Origin: Promethearchaeota archaeon
Lineage (GTDB): Archaea; Asgardarchaeota; Lokiarchaeia; Sigynarchaeales; SOKP01
Reading direction: 5' to 3'
Assembly: GCA_016839845.1 (NCBI GenBank)
Contig: JAEOTL010000121.1
Coordinates: forward strand, 1-43,758
DNA: 43,758 nt
Each line of letters starts with the position of its first letter. Position 1 is the first letter of the stretch. The translations under genes were made by a program, and so were the position numbers. The notes below the pieces were generated by a model. The model was not told the origin of the DNA and searched no databases. It saw only the letters and a list, made by a program, of their open reading frames with translations. Positions 36,202-43,758 of the stretch are shown here, piece by piece.

Positions 36202-37614
36202 TTAAAGGAGAGTTCTTATATTCTTTACAATCTGGAAAACCATATTAATTATATCTATTGGGCTTAAACGTGCAGCGTGGTAATTTAATCCTCGTATTTT
36301 AATAAATCTATTAATACCAACCATTGCTTTCTTAAACGATGTTAATTCATGGGTTGCTTTCTTTATATAATAACTCAAATCTTCAGAAGTTAAATTCGGA
36401 TATTTAAGAACAGGCACCGACCAATTATAGTCATTCCAATCTTTGGTTAACAAGAGGTCATCCTTTACTGCTTGTCTCATTAATTCTGTACCGGGAAAAG
36501 GAGTCATTAACGAAAAGGTAGGGATGTCAATATTTAAGGAACCAGCTATTTTAATTGTTGATTCTAGATCTCTTTTTGTATCATCAATATTGGCCCCCAA
36601 AATTATGTTTCCATGGATAATATATCCTAAATCGTGAAGAATTTTGATCGCTGATTTAATTTGAGAGTATTTAGTTTGTTTATTGAGCGATGTTAGTGTG
36701 TGATTTGAGAAGCTCTCTATTCCTAAAAATAAGTAAAAAAATCCTGCTTCTGCCATCTTTTCAAATACTTCGGGATTTTTAACAATAGTATCAACCCTGA
36801 CTTGGGTTATAAAATATTTTCTAATTCCTGTCTTTATAATGGCATCACACAATTCAACAACCAGTTTCTTATTCACTACAAAATTATCATCGACAACAAA
36901 TATGAAGTTCGATCTTTTATCAACTTCCTTGGATTTAAGTTCTTTAATAATGTCTCTAGTTGTCCGCCGTCTATAGGTTTTTCTATAAAAATGATGGATA
37001 GCGCAGAAGTTGCAGGAAAATGGGCAGCCCCGTCCAGTTTCAATTGAATCAACTGGGAAACCAAAAAAATTATATAATGTATTTGCTGCTGGGGTTCGAA
37101 ATTGACGATTTGGGATATGAATTGTTGTTAAATCGATTAACTCACGATCAGGATTATGAATCAAAGCCCCATTTTGCTTATACGATAATCCTGGAATCCC
37201 AATCGGACTACCTTTTTGTATTAGTTCTCGTAGTGTAATTTCCCCTTCTCCTCTTACAAGAATATCAATTGATTTGAATTCAAGGGTCTCATTCGGTGCT
37301 AATGTAGGATGCCAACCTCCTATAATTGTTTTTGAATCATATTTTTTTGCGATACGAGCAATTGTTTGAGCCTTGGAGATCTGGGAACTATAATTAAGAC
37401 TAACCCCGACAAAATCTGGTTGGAATTCTTTTATTATTTCTTCGATGTGACCTAAATTTATTTCCTTAATTCGATTGTCGATAATACGTACATCAGCTAT
37501 ATCACTAATATAAGCCGCCAAATATTCCAAACCTAGAGGTGGATATACTATACTTGCTTGAGGGCCATGCTTATACACATTCGGATTATCCGGTTTAATT
37601 AAAAGAACACGCAA
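36202..37614 (-). CDS. B12-binding-domain radical SAM protein
   Basis: A 470-residue protein of the B12-dependent radical SAM class. The N-terminal B12-type domain opens RVLLIKPDNPN and includes FVGVSLNYSSQISKA, TIIGGWHPTLAPNE and ILVRGEGEITLRELI. The radical SAM domain has ETGRGCPFSCNFCAIHHFYRKTYRRR near residue 195, FVVDDNFVVN, and FFYLFLGIESFSNHTL. The TTG at 37614 is preferred to a TTG at 37632 because GAGGAT lies between them at good spacing and conserved sequence begins there. A C-terminal helical region of about 70 residues is basic (FIKIRGLNYHAARLSP). The product of such enzymes ranges from lipid to natural-product methylation; nothing here fixes it. It diverges from the cluster at 37853. 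Confidence 0.87.
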   Translation of the reverse strand: MRVLLIKPDNPNVYKHGPQASIVYPPLGLEYLAAYISDIADVRIIDNRIKEINLGHIEEIIKEFQPDFVGVSLNYSSQISKAQTIARIAKKYDSKTIIGGWHPTLAPNETLEFKSIDILVRGEGEITLRELIQKGSPIGIPGLSYKQNGALIHNPDRELIDLTTIHIPNRQFRTPAANTLYNFFGFPVDSIETGRGCPFSCNFCAIHHFYRKTYRRRTTRDIIKELKSKEVDKRSNFIFVVDDNFVVNKKLVVELCDAIIKTGIRKYFITQVRVDTIVKNPEVFEKMAEAGFFYLFLGIESFSNHTLTSLNKQTKYSQIKSAIKILHDLGYIIHGNIILGANIDDTKRDLESTIKIAGSLNIDIPTFSLMTPFPGTELMRQAVKDDLLLTKDWNDYNWSVPVLKYPNLTSEDLSYYIKKATHELTSFKKAMVGINRFIKIRGLNYHAARLSPIDIINMVFQIVKNIRTLL

Positions 37615-37645
37615 AATTAATAAAATCCTCAAGTATTAGAAAAAA

Positions 37646-37655
37646 AATTTATAGC
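37646..37655 (-). promoter_or_regulatory. Candidate archaeal TATA box for the minus-strand radical SAM gene
   Basis: On the minus strand the sequence reads GCTATAAATTTTTT, close to the archaeal TATA consensus. It lies about 35 nt before the TTG start at 37614 and upstream of the GAGGAT site, which is a workable spacing for a short leader. AT-rich surroundings lower the weight of the match. Confidence 0.35.
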
Positions 37656-37852
37656 AACCCATTGAAACTAAGTATAGTTTAAAGATAATTTAAACCTTAG
37701 TTTTTATCAAATGGAATACCCTTAACTGTCAAGGTTTAAACGTTTACAACTGTTAATCGTAATTTTTAAATATAATTTCAGTTTATAATTAAGAATATAG
37801 TAATTTGAGATAGCGATTGAAAGATAAAACATCTTAACAAATACTAGGAATC

Positions 37853-38617
37853 ATGCATGGTACTCAAAAGCTCGAAATTTTGAAAAAACTCTTGATCATT
37901 GTATTCTTTTTTACATGCATTCCCATTACGATTATTTATGTTTTGCTAAGAGACATCTCATCAGTAAATTTCCTCATTAATGACTACTTTACCTCCGGAT
38001 ATTCGCTCTTCTTTCCTTTTCTTCCCTATAGTAATATAATCTTTAAGTTTTCAACAGGGCATTTAATAGACCTCATTATAATAGTAAATATAATTGGTAT
38101 TCTTGAACGAAGCGGATACACCTACTATGTGAACGTATGTTTAAAAAAAGATTATTTTGATTTTCAGTATCTAAATATTTACTTTCTTGAATCTGAGGAC
38201 AATCAGAACTCAAGAATCCCTAAATTAAATTTAATATTTCGATTCAATAATGAACCTGATGATTTATTTGAAGAAGAAGTTCAAGATTTTAAATCCGAAA
38301 TTCATTTCAAATTGAATTCCCTATTTAAAGAAGAAAGTACTCACATTAGCAAAACAAAGTATTTAGTTAATCCTGAATGCTCTTTGCCTATAATATATCA
38401 TTCATCATTAAATAAGCATCCTAACTTGTTTTTAAATACTTTTTACTTTTCAATTCTTCAAAATTTAATGGTAACAAATTTCCACAATAATCATCTTCCT
38501 CCCAAAAATAACTACTACTTCTTTAATTCAAATGGGGGGGTAAACTTTGCAGAAATCCTGCAAATTATATTTCAAAATTTATCAATTATCAATAAAATTT
38601 CAAAAAAAAGTGAATAA
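37853..38617 (+). CDS. Membrane-anchored hypothetical protein
   Basis: I do not recognise this 254-residue protein. It has one strong hydrophobic segment at about residues 11-31 (LLIIVFFFTCIPITIIYVLL) and a weaker one near 70-83 (GHLIDLIIIVNIIGIL). These leave a C-terminal part of about 170 residues that is acidic around residues 120-150 (NEPDDLFEEEVQDF) and rich in Asn, Phe and Tyr. No enzyme motif is visible. The ATG follows AGGAATC closely. Its stop is one base before the ATG of the first SPASM enzyme, so it is the first gene of that operon and probably part of the same system. It could be a membrane tether or scaffold. Its composition resembles rapidly evolving membrane proteins, so family matches may be weak. 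Confidence 0.65.
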   Translation: MHGTQKLEILKKLLIIVFFFTCIPITIIYVLLRDISSVNFLINDYFTSGYSLFFPFLPYSNIIFKFSTGHLIDLIIIVNIIGILERSGYTYYVNVCLKKDYFDFQYLNIYFLESEDNQNSRIPKLNLIFRFNNEPDDLFEEEVQDFKSEIHFKLNSLFKEESTHISKTKYLVNPECSLPIIYHSSLNKHPNLFLNTFYFSILQNLMVTNFHNNHLPPKNNYYFFNSNGGVNFAEILQIIFQNLSIINKISKKSE

Positions 38618-38618
38618 T

Positions 38619-39986
38619 ATGGAATGGAAAAAAGAAATAAAAGAATTGTTTGATCTTATAATGGAACAAACTCCTGAAATGTTTCGAACATCAATTAAAC
38701 CAATGTGGCATGAAGCAGCTGAAAAAACCGCCAGACTCCGGAATTCGGGTTATATTAGCAAAGATGACTTACTTTCCTCGTTATTTGAAATAACACCTGC
38801 AGCATTTCAACCAACTGTAGTTCAAGACTTAACAAAATTAGGGATTGACACAGACCACTATGTTAGAATATCTGAAGCCCGAAAAGCATATGCCCGAACA
38901 TGGGATGAAGTTGGTGGCGCTTGGGCCCCTGGAGTGCATCATTTTACAATGTATCTTACAGATCGATGCAACCAAAAATGTGTCCATTGTGCAGCTGAAT
39001 TAATGGGTAAACGACCAGAACTATCCACGGAACAATGGATTCAAATTCTAGAAAATGTAGAGCAGACGTTACGAAAACAAGATCGTCGAGGGTGCTATAT
39101 TTGGTTTGGTGGAGAACCAACTCTTCGTAAAGATATTAAGGAATTAATTCAATACACAGGTGAAAAAGGATATTTTCAAGCTATTTCAACAAATGGAATA
39201 TTATTCAATGAGGAATTAGCCAAACTTTGTGCAGATGTTAAGATGCATCATGTTTTTATCAGTTATGATAGTGTATACTCTGAGCGTGCTGCAAAAATAC
39301 GAGGATATCCTAAGGCTAAAGAAGCAGCAGAAAAAGCTATCCAATTAGCATTAGATTATGGGCATTTAGTTATTTGTACAGCCACAGTTCAACAAGAAAA
39401 TTTTGATGAACTTACACAAATTCAAGATAAATTGGCTTCAATGGGTGCCTTACCATATTTCAGAGCAGTCATTAAGCAACGAACTGCTGAGAAGAATTGG
39501 GAGGATATTGGTTTGGATTACGAGCAATTTAGAAATTTCTATGATTTTAAGTTCAAACATGTTGTTGATGCGGTTAGAAGTGGTGAAGCATCCTTCCTAA
39601 ACAAGGTATATACTTACGATATGGTCCCTTTTATGGAATGCCCTCGTACATTAGAGGAAAAAGCAGCGTTAGAATGGGGTGTTGGTTGTCAAGCTTGTCG
39701 TTCAGTTTCGGGTATTGATGTTAATGGCGATTTCTTCCCTTGTGATTATCCGTCTCAATTAACTTTAGGTAATGTTTTAGAACAGAATTTTGGGGATATT
39801 ATGGAAACTGAGATGTTCAAAGCTATTAGGGATAGAAAAATAAAAGGGAAATGTTCAACGTGTCATCACCTTGAAATGTGTGGTGGTGGTTGTCGGGTCC
39901 ATGCTGAAAATGAAACTGGTGATTTTTTGGCAGCTCTTCCGTTCTGCTGGCATGAAGATGATCACAAACATGAAGATTGTGTTTAA
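38619..39986 (+). CDS. Radical SAM/SPASM enzyme with N-terminal PCP_red-like domain, copy 1
   Basis: A 455-residue enzyme. Residues 1-82 form a small helical domain (MEWKKEIKELF, FRTSIKPMWHEAAEK, LFEITPAAFQP) shared with the next gene and with the prenyltransferase gene. The radical SAM core has the cluster motif CNQKCVHC (first Cys at 117) and YIWFGGEPTLRKD. The C-terminal SPASM domain has CQAC, FPCDYP (Cys 375), GKCSTC and CGGGCRVHAE, with a final Cys in FCWHEDDHKHEDC, consistent with two auxiliary [4Fe-4S] clusters. The core resembles the AhbC/AhbD/NirJ and peptide-modifying SPASM enzymes. ATG 38619 is chosen over an upstream in-frame start because it aligns with the start of the paralogue and avoids overlap with the preceding gene. 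Confidence 0.9.
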   Translation: MEWKKEIKELFDLIMEQTPEMFRTSIKPMWHEAAEKTARLRNSGYISKDDLLSSLFEITPAAFQPTVVQDLTKLGIDTDHYVRISEARKAYARTWDEVGGAWAPGVHHFTMYLTDRCNQKCVHCAAELMGKRPELSTEQWIQILENVEQTLRKQDRRGCYIWFGGEPTLRKDIKELIQYTGEKGYFQAISTNGILFNEELAKLCADVKMHHVFISYDSVYSERAAKIRGYPKAKEAAEKAIQLALDYGHLVICTATVQQENFDELTQIQDKLASMGALPYFRAVIKQRTAEKNWEDIGLDYEQFRNFYDFKFKHVVDAVRSGEASFLNKVYTYDMVPFMECPRTLEEKAALEWGVGCQACRSVSGIDVNGDFFPCDYPSQLTLGNVLEQNFGDIMETEMFKAIRDRKIKGKCSTCHHLEMCGGGCRVHAENETGDFLAALPFCWHEDDHKHEDCV

Positions 39987-39998
39987 AGGCGAATAAAT

Positions 39999-41393
39999 AT
40001 GGATTGGGAAAAAGAGACAAAAGTTTTGTTTGGAAGAATAGGAGAACAAATGCCTCAAGGATTTCGTCCCTCAGTGGAGCCTTTAATTATCGAAGCGGCA
40101 GAAAAAAGGTGTCTTGAAAGAAATGGTGCATATATTAATGATGCTGATGTAATTATGGGTATTTTTGATATTATCCCTGAAGCATTCAAACCCATCATGG
40201 TTGAAGATTTAACATCATTGGGTATTGATGTTGAAAGGTATATAGAGCTAAAAGATATAAAGGATCGACTTAAAGTTTCTTGGCAGAAAATAGAGCGTGG
40301 TTTTCAACCTGGAAATATTCATTTTGCTATGTATCTAACCGATAAATGCAACCAAAAATGTCTTCACTGTGCTGCTGATGATCTCATACCCCGTCCAGAA
40401 TTAACTGCTGAACAATGGTGCCAAATCATTGAGAATGTTGAAACGGGTTTGAGAAAACAAGGAAGAAACGCCTGTTTCGTTTGGTTCGGAGGAGAACCTA
40501 CCTTACGTAAAGATATTGGGAAAATTATGAAATTTTGCAAAGATAAAGACTATATACATGCTCTTATTACCAATGGCGTCAGTTTCGATGATAAATTTGC
40601 CAAAATGTGTAAAGAAAACAACATTAGTCATATTTTTATTAGCTTTGATAGTGTCGATCCTGAGAAAAATGATGAAATTCGCGGGTTCCCCAATTCATTA
40701 GAATATGCTAAAAAAGCAATTGATCTCTGCTTGAAATATGGTATTTTTGTATGTTCTTCTATCACAGTTATGAAACAAAATGTTGATGAATTAGAAGAAC
40801 TTAAAGAAGTATCCGAAGAGTGGGGATCACAACCATATTTTAGATGTGTAGTGAAGCAGAACCGGGCAGCTGAATTCTGGGGTGAAATTGGCCTTGATTC
40901 GGAAGAATATAAAAAAATGTATGATTTTAAGTATAAGCATGCCATTGAAACTATAAGAAACGGTCAGGCTGGCACTCTACCTGCATATGAAATTTATGAT
41001 ATGGTTCCATTTATGGAACAACCCAAAAACGATAAAGAAATGGCTGCTATTGAATGGGGTGTAGGCTGTTTAGCGTGTAGAACAATGATGGGTGTTGGTA
41101 TAGATGGAACAATTTACCCTGCAGGATATCCTACAACATTAACTCTCGGTAATGCATTAAAAGATAACTTTGAGGATGTACTCATTTCTCAGCTTTATAA
41201 GGATATTCGCGACAGAAAAAAGATAAATGGAAAATGTGCTTCTTGCCATCATCTCCAGTATTGTGGAGGAGGATGTCGAGTAACAGCAGAATATATTACC
41301 GGAGACTTTTTCGGTTCCTTTCCATTTTGCTGGCATGAGAATGACCACGAACATGATGATCTTAATAAAAAAGAGATTGAATTAATAGAATAA
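39999..41393 (+). CDS. Radical SAM/SPASM enzyme with N-terminal PCP_red-like domain, copy 2
   Basis: A 464-residue paralogue of the preceding enzyme, starting 12 bp after its stop. It has the same N-terminal domain (MDWEKETKVLF, FRPSVEPLIIEAAEK, FDIIPEAFKP). The radical SAM motif is CNQKCLHC, with the first Cys again at residue 117, and FVWFGGEPTLRKD follows. In the SPASM domain the second Cys is missing: YPAGYP has Ala at residue 375 where copy 1 has Cys, while CLAC, GKCASC, CGGGC and the last Cys in FCWHEND are kept. One auxiliary cluster may therefore have an open or altered ligand. The twins presumably act in succession on one substrate, or as a pair. The C-terminal HENDHEHDD tail may bind metal. 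Confidence 0.9.
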   Translation: MDWEKETKVLFGRIGEQMPQGFRPSVEPLIIEAAEKRCLERNGAYINDADVIMGIFDIIPEAFKPIMVEDLTSLGIDVERYIELKDIKDRLKVSWQKIERGFQPGNIHFAMYLTDKCNQKCLHCAADDLIPRPELTAEQWCQIIENVETGLRKQGRNACFVWFGGEPTLRKDIGKIMKFCKDKDYIHALITNGVSFDDKFAKMCKENNISHIFISFDSVDPEKNDEIRGFPNSLEYAKKAIDLCLKYGIFVCSSITVMKQNVDELEELKEVSEEWGSQPYFRCVVKQNRAAEFWGEIGLDSEEYKKMYDFKYKHAIETIRNGQAGTLPAYEIYDMVPFMEQPKNDKEMAAIEWGVGCLACRTMMGVGIDGTIYPAGYPTTLTLGNALKDNFEDVLISQLYKDIRDRKKINGKCASCHHLQYCGGGCRVTAEYITGDFFGSFPFCWHENDHEHDDLNKKEIELIE

Positions 41394-41427
41394 CCCTATA
41401 TATTAAACTGTACACGTAGTGAGAATA

Positions 41428-42843
41428 ATGCGAGTGTTGATATTTTCCGGCAGCAGGGAGATAGTACATGTAATGGTTCCGCCTATCGGAGAAGCATATC
41501 TTGCATCATATTTAATAAATCAGGGACATGATGTTAAGTTGCTTGATTTAACTCTCAGTAGTGATTCTAAGAGAGATATAGCAAAAGCAATATCATCCTT
41601 CGATCCTCAAGTGATTGGGGTATCAATTCGGAATGTTGATTCTACAACTTACCCAGGGAATTTATTTTTTTACCTCCCCGTGAAAAATATTATATTATAC
41701 ATTAAAGAACTGGTTGAACCCAATGTACCGATTATTTTGGGCGGTGCAGGATTTTCAATCTTCTCAGAAGAAATCCTACGAGATCTTAATCATGATATTG
41801 GCGTTGTTGGGGAAGGTGAGTATGCTTTTGCAGAAATTTTGAAATATCTTGAAAAAAAGGATGATCCTCGAAAAATTGGAAAGGGGATTTGTTTTCTTGA
41901 TGGGGATGGAAATTATCATCAACGACCTCCTTGGCATGTTGAGAATCTAGATAACCTACCTTATCCAATTCGTGAATTATTGAATAACGATGCATACTGT
42001 ATAGATCCAATGAAAAAGCCTGGACCATTTTGGGGTAATATTCAAACTAAACGGGGATGTCCTATGAACTGTATTTACTGTAGTTATCGCTATATTGAAG
42101 GTCCTAACCCTCGCTTCCGGTCTCCTGAGAATATTGCTGAAGAACTAGAAATGATGGTTGATAATTATGGGATCAAAAATGTGTTTATCGTAGATAGCGT
42201 TTTAAATTTAAATTATAACCATTTGAAGGATACATGTAATGCTATTATAAAACAGAATATAGATGTCATGTGGGGAGCTAATTATGTCCCTAATAAAGAT
42301 TTCCTTGATTTAATGCCCCTCATGAAAGAAAGTGGAGCAACACACTTAGCAACGGGAATTGAGTCACTTTCAGAAGAAATGTTGCAAAATATGAATAAAA
42401 ATCGCTCCCCTGATGAGTCTCTCCTTACATCACAAAAATGTATTGAATTAAAAATTGAACAATTAATCCACATCATTGTTGGGGGTCCTGGGGAGACTCT
42501 TGAGACCGTTCGAGCTTCTTTTAATAGACTGGAGACTATTAAAAGCTACAAAGGAAACCTTTGGCAAGGAGATGGAGATATGATCATTTTCATTGGGATG
42601 AGAATTTATCCTCATACTCCGCTTCAGCTAATTGCTGAGCAAGATGGAATAATACAAAAAGGAGAGAATCTATTAAAACCATTGTTTTATATCTCACCTA
42701 AAATTAAAGAAGTAGACCTTTTCCAGGTAGTAAGAGAATATGGTGAATCTAATCCAAGATGGATGATGCCTGGATTAGGCTTCAATAATCCAGATGGATT
42801 TGCTGAAATGAGTCAAATCCAATTTGCGTTATATCAGAAATGA
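41428..42843 (+). CDS. B12-binding-domain radical SAM protein in the prenyltransferase operon
   Basis: A 471-residue protein with an N-terminal cobalamin-type Rossmann domain (RVLIFSGSREIVHV, PPIGEAYLASYLINQGHDV, PIILGGAGFSIFSEE, GVVGEGEYAFAEI). The radical SAM core follows, with the motif KRGCPMNCIYC (first Cys at 211), FIVDSVLNLN and ATHLATGIESLSEEM. It belongs to the same broad class as the proteins encoded at 34664 and 36202, enzymes that often methylate unactivated carbons or rearrange rings. An in-frame GTG at 41419 precedes the ATG at 41428; the ATG fits the family start better. The gene lies 34 bp after the second SPASM gene and 31 bp before the prenyltransferase gene on the same strand, so all are likely on one transcript. 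Confidence 0.88.
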   Translation: MRVLIFSGSREIVHVMVPPIGEAYLASYLINQGHDVKLLDLTLSSDSKRDIAKAISSFDPQVIGVSIRNVDSTTYPGNLFFYLPVKNIILYIKELVEPNVPIILGGAGFSIFSEEILRDLNHDIGVVGEGEYAFAEILKYLEKKDDPRKIGKGICFLDGDGNYHQRPPWHVENLDNLPYPIRELLNNDAYCIDPMKKPGPFWGNIQTKRGCPMNCIYCSYRYIEGPNPRFRSPENIAEELEMMVDNYGIKNVFIVDSVLNLNYNHLKDTCNAIIKQNIDVMWGANYVPNKDFLDLMPLMKESGATHLATGIESLSEEMLQNMNKNRSPDESLLTSQKCIELKIEQLIHIIVGGPGETLETVRASFNRLETIKSYKGNLWQGDGDMIIFIGMRIYPHTPLQLIAEQDGIIQKGENLLKPLFYISPKIKEVDLFQVVREYGESNPRWMMPGLGFNNPDGFAEMSQIQFALYQK

Positions 42844-42874
42844 AAAAGAAATTATAAAAAAAGGTAATTAGAAA

Positions 42875-43758
42875 ATGGAATGGCAACCAGAAGTTAAGAA
42901 ACTTTATGATGATATAGTTTTAAGGATACCAGAAATGGTAAGGCCCGTAATTAAGCCTGAACTCTTCCAAAAAGCTGAAATTAAATGTGAACAAAGAAAT
43001 GGTAAAATGGTAGCTGAAATTGATCTTATCGTAGCTCTATTTGAGATAACACCAAATGCATTTCAACCAACTATGATTGAGGATCTTAAGACATTAAACG
43101 TCAATTATAACTTATATTTACCTAAGGTTGAATCAAATTTCAAGTGTTCAACTGATTTGGAACAAATGATCAAGGATTTTGCAAAAATCTGTGATATTAC
43201 GGGAGTAAATTTTAATGAGACCGCTGCAAGGAATGTTTTCGATGCATACAAGGAATTTTTTACTGGAGCTCCCGTTTCAATTAGGACTACTACAAAACCT
43301 GTTGAACGTAGAGATGTAGCACTACGATATGTGGAATTTTTTATGCCCCACAATCCTGATCCGTATACTCATGCTGTTAATGAGGGATTAATTAAGATAG
43401 ATGACCACCCTATTCATGATTTGTTTAAAGAGGTTATGGATACATTTCAGATGATGGGATATGGGGTGGACGTCGATGCTAGCACCGGATTATCAAAAAT
43501 CTGGCCATTTGTTGTTCCTGGATCGATTGAACCACTTTTCACTCTAAAATCAGCCCCAGAAAGCATTAAAAATTATAGGGACTACTTTATTAAACATGGG
43601 TTAACAGATTTCGCTTTATTTGCTTTTGATTTTCTACACAACACCACGAACATTTATTTCATGATTCAACAACCACCGAAGCCGTCATATGATAGTTGTG
43701 TATCCCTTGTGGAGGATTTAGGTCTTAAAATTGACTCAGAAGAAGCAATGGAAGGATG
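42875..43758 (+). CDS. ABBA-fold aromatic prenyltransferase with N-terminal PCP_red-like domain (runs off the edge)
   Basis: The frame is open from ATG 42875 to the window edge (294 codons seen). Residues 1-82 (MEWQPEVKKLY, VRPVIKPELFQKAEIK, LFEITPNAFQP) are the same domain that begins both SPASM enzymes. From about residue 92 the sequence follows NphB/CloQ-type aromatic prenyltransferases. In order it shows a helical start (DLEQMIKDFAKICDITGV), YVEFFMPHNPDPYTHAVNEGL, HPIHDLFKEV, KIWPFVVPG, LTDFALFAFDF, NIYFMIQQPP and SLVEDLGLKI. These match NphB blocks as I recall them (DPYATVVEKGL, HPVDDLL, NLYF, LVRELGL) with the same order and spacing. The family attaches prenyl groups to aromatic rings independently of an Asp-rich motif. 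About 100 residues are missing, including part of the barrel. A fusion of this type is not known to me. Confidence 0.85.
   Translation, partial: MEWQPEVKKLYDDIVLRIPEMVRPVIKPELFQKAEIKCEQRNGKMVAEIDLIVALFEITPNAFQPTMIEDLKTLNVNYNLYLPKVESNFKCSTDLEQMIKDFAKICDITGVNFNETAARNVFDAYKEFFTGAPVSIRTTTKPVERRDVALRYVEFFMPHNPDPYTHAVNEGLIKIDDHPIHDLFKEVMDTFQMMGYGVDVDASTGLSKIWPFVVPGSIEPLFTLKSAPESIKNYRDYFIKHGLTDFALFAFDFLHNTTNIYFMIQQPPKPSYDSCVSLVEDLGLKIDSEEAMEG

Noticed and set aside
37633..37852. Possible CRISPR-like or mobile-element repeat in an AT-rich gap
   Set aside because: The repeats are short, irregular and unspaced. No cas, transposase or target-site duplication is seen anywhere in the window.
38547..38618. 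Upstream in-frame extension of the first SPASM gene
   Set aside because: It would add 24 residues that overlap the preceding gene and are absent from the paralogue and the prenyltransferase, which both begin at the equivalent of ATG 38619.

Overview
The window is AT-rich and densely coded, with no intergenic gap over about 240 bp, no rRNA or tRNA that I could see, and no CRISPR array or insertion sequence. Gene content suggests an anaerobic archaeon, most likely of the Asgard (Lokiarchaeia-like) type. The pointers are a gamma-alpha-fused 2-oxoacid:ferredoxin oxidoreductase, ferredoxin-linked enzymes, several radical SAM/B12 proteins, a URO-D-family methyltransferase-like protein, and Shine-Dalgarno sites mixed with SD-less starts. 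Several sugar genes (L-fucose isomerase, GH29, GH78, rhamnulokinase) look bacterial in type. The lineage is inference, about 60% confidence.

Left part (1-8676). A minus-strand series encodes two alcohol dehydrogenases, an alpha-L-fucosidase, a metallo-beta-lactamase-fold hydrolase, a small unknown protein and a crotonase. Diverging from it is a large LamG-domain protein of unknown function followed by an SCP2-like protein.

Central metabolism (8685-14845 and 18185-20171). A minus-strand operon korA(gamma-alpha)-korB-frdA-frdB and a separate sucCD pair together connect 2-oxoglutarate, succinyl-CoA, succinate and fumarate. No membrane anchor for the fumarate reductase/succinate dehydrogenase is present. 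A ferredoxin-nitroreductase fusion, a D-aminoacylase-type amidohydrolase and a GPH sugar transporter lie between or beside them.

Sugar island (20292-34576). An SCP2/beta-lactamase fusion and an acyl-CoA dehydrogenase precede a rhamnulokinase-type kinase, L-fucose isomerase, two tandem GH29 fucosidases, a URO-D-family protein, a GH78 alpha-L-rhamnosidase, a GNAT acetyltransferase and a nitrilase. None of the glycosidases shows a signal peptide, so deoxy-sugar oligosaccharides are probably imported (GPH carrier) and cut inside the cell. The aldolase step is not in the window.

Right end (34664-43758). This is the most unusual region: three B12-type radical SAM proteins, a membrane-anchored unknown, twin radical SAM/SPASM enzymes, and at the edge an ABBA-fold aromatic prenyltransferase of the NphB/CloQ type. 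The twin SPASM enzymes and the prenyltransferase all begin with the same roughly 80-residue domain, which resembles the PCP_red domain. This looks like an undescribed biosynthetic pathway for a prenylated, radical-modified small molecule.

Two genes, sucC and the URO-D gene, have no ATG, GTG or TTG at the position where their conserved N-termini and ribosome binding sites require a start. They appear to begin with ATT and GTT.
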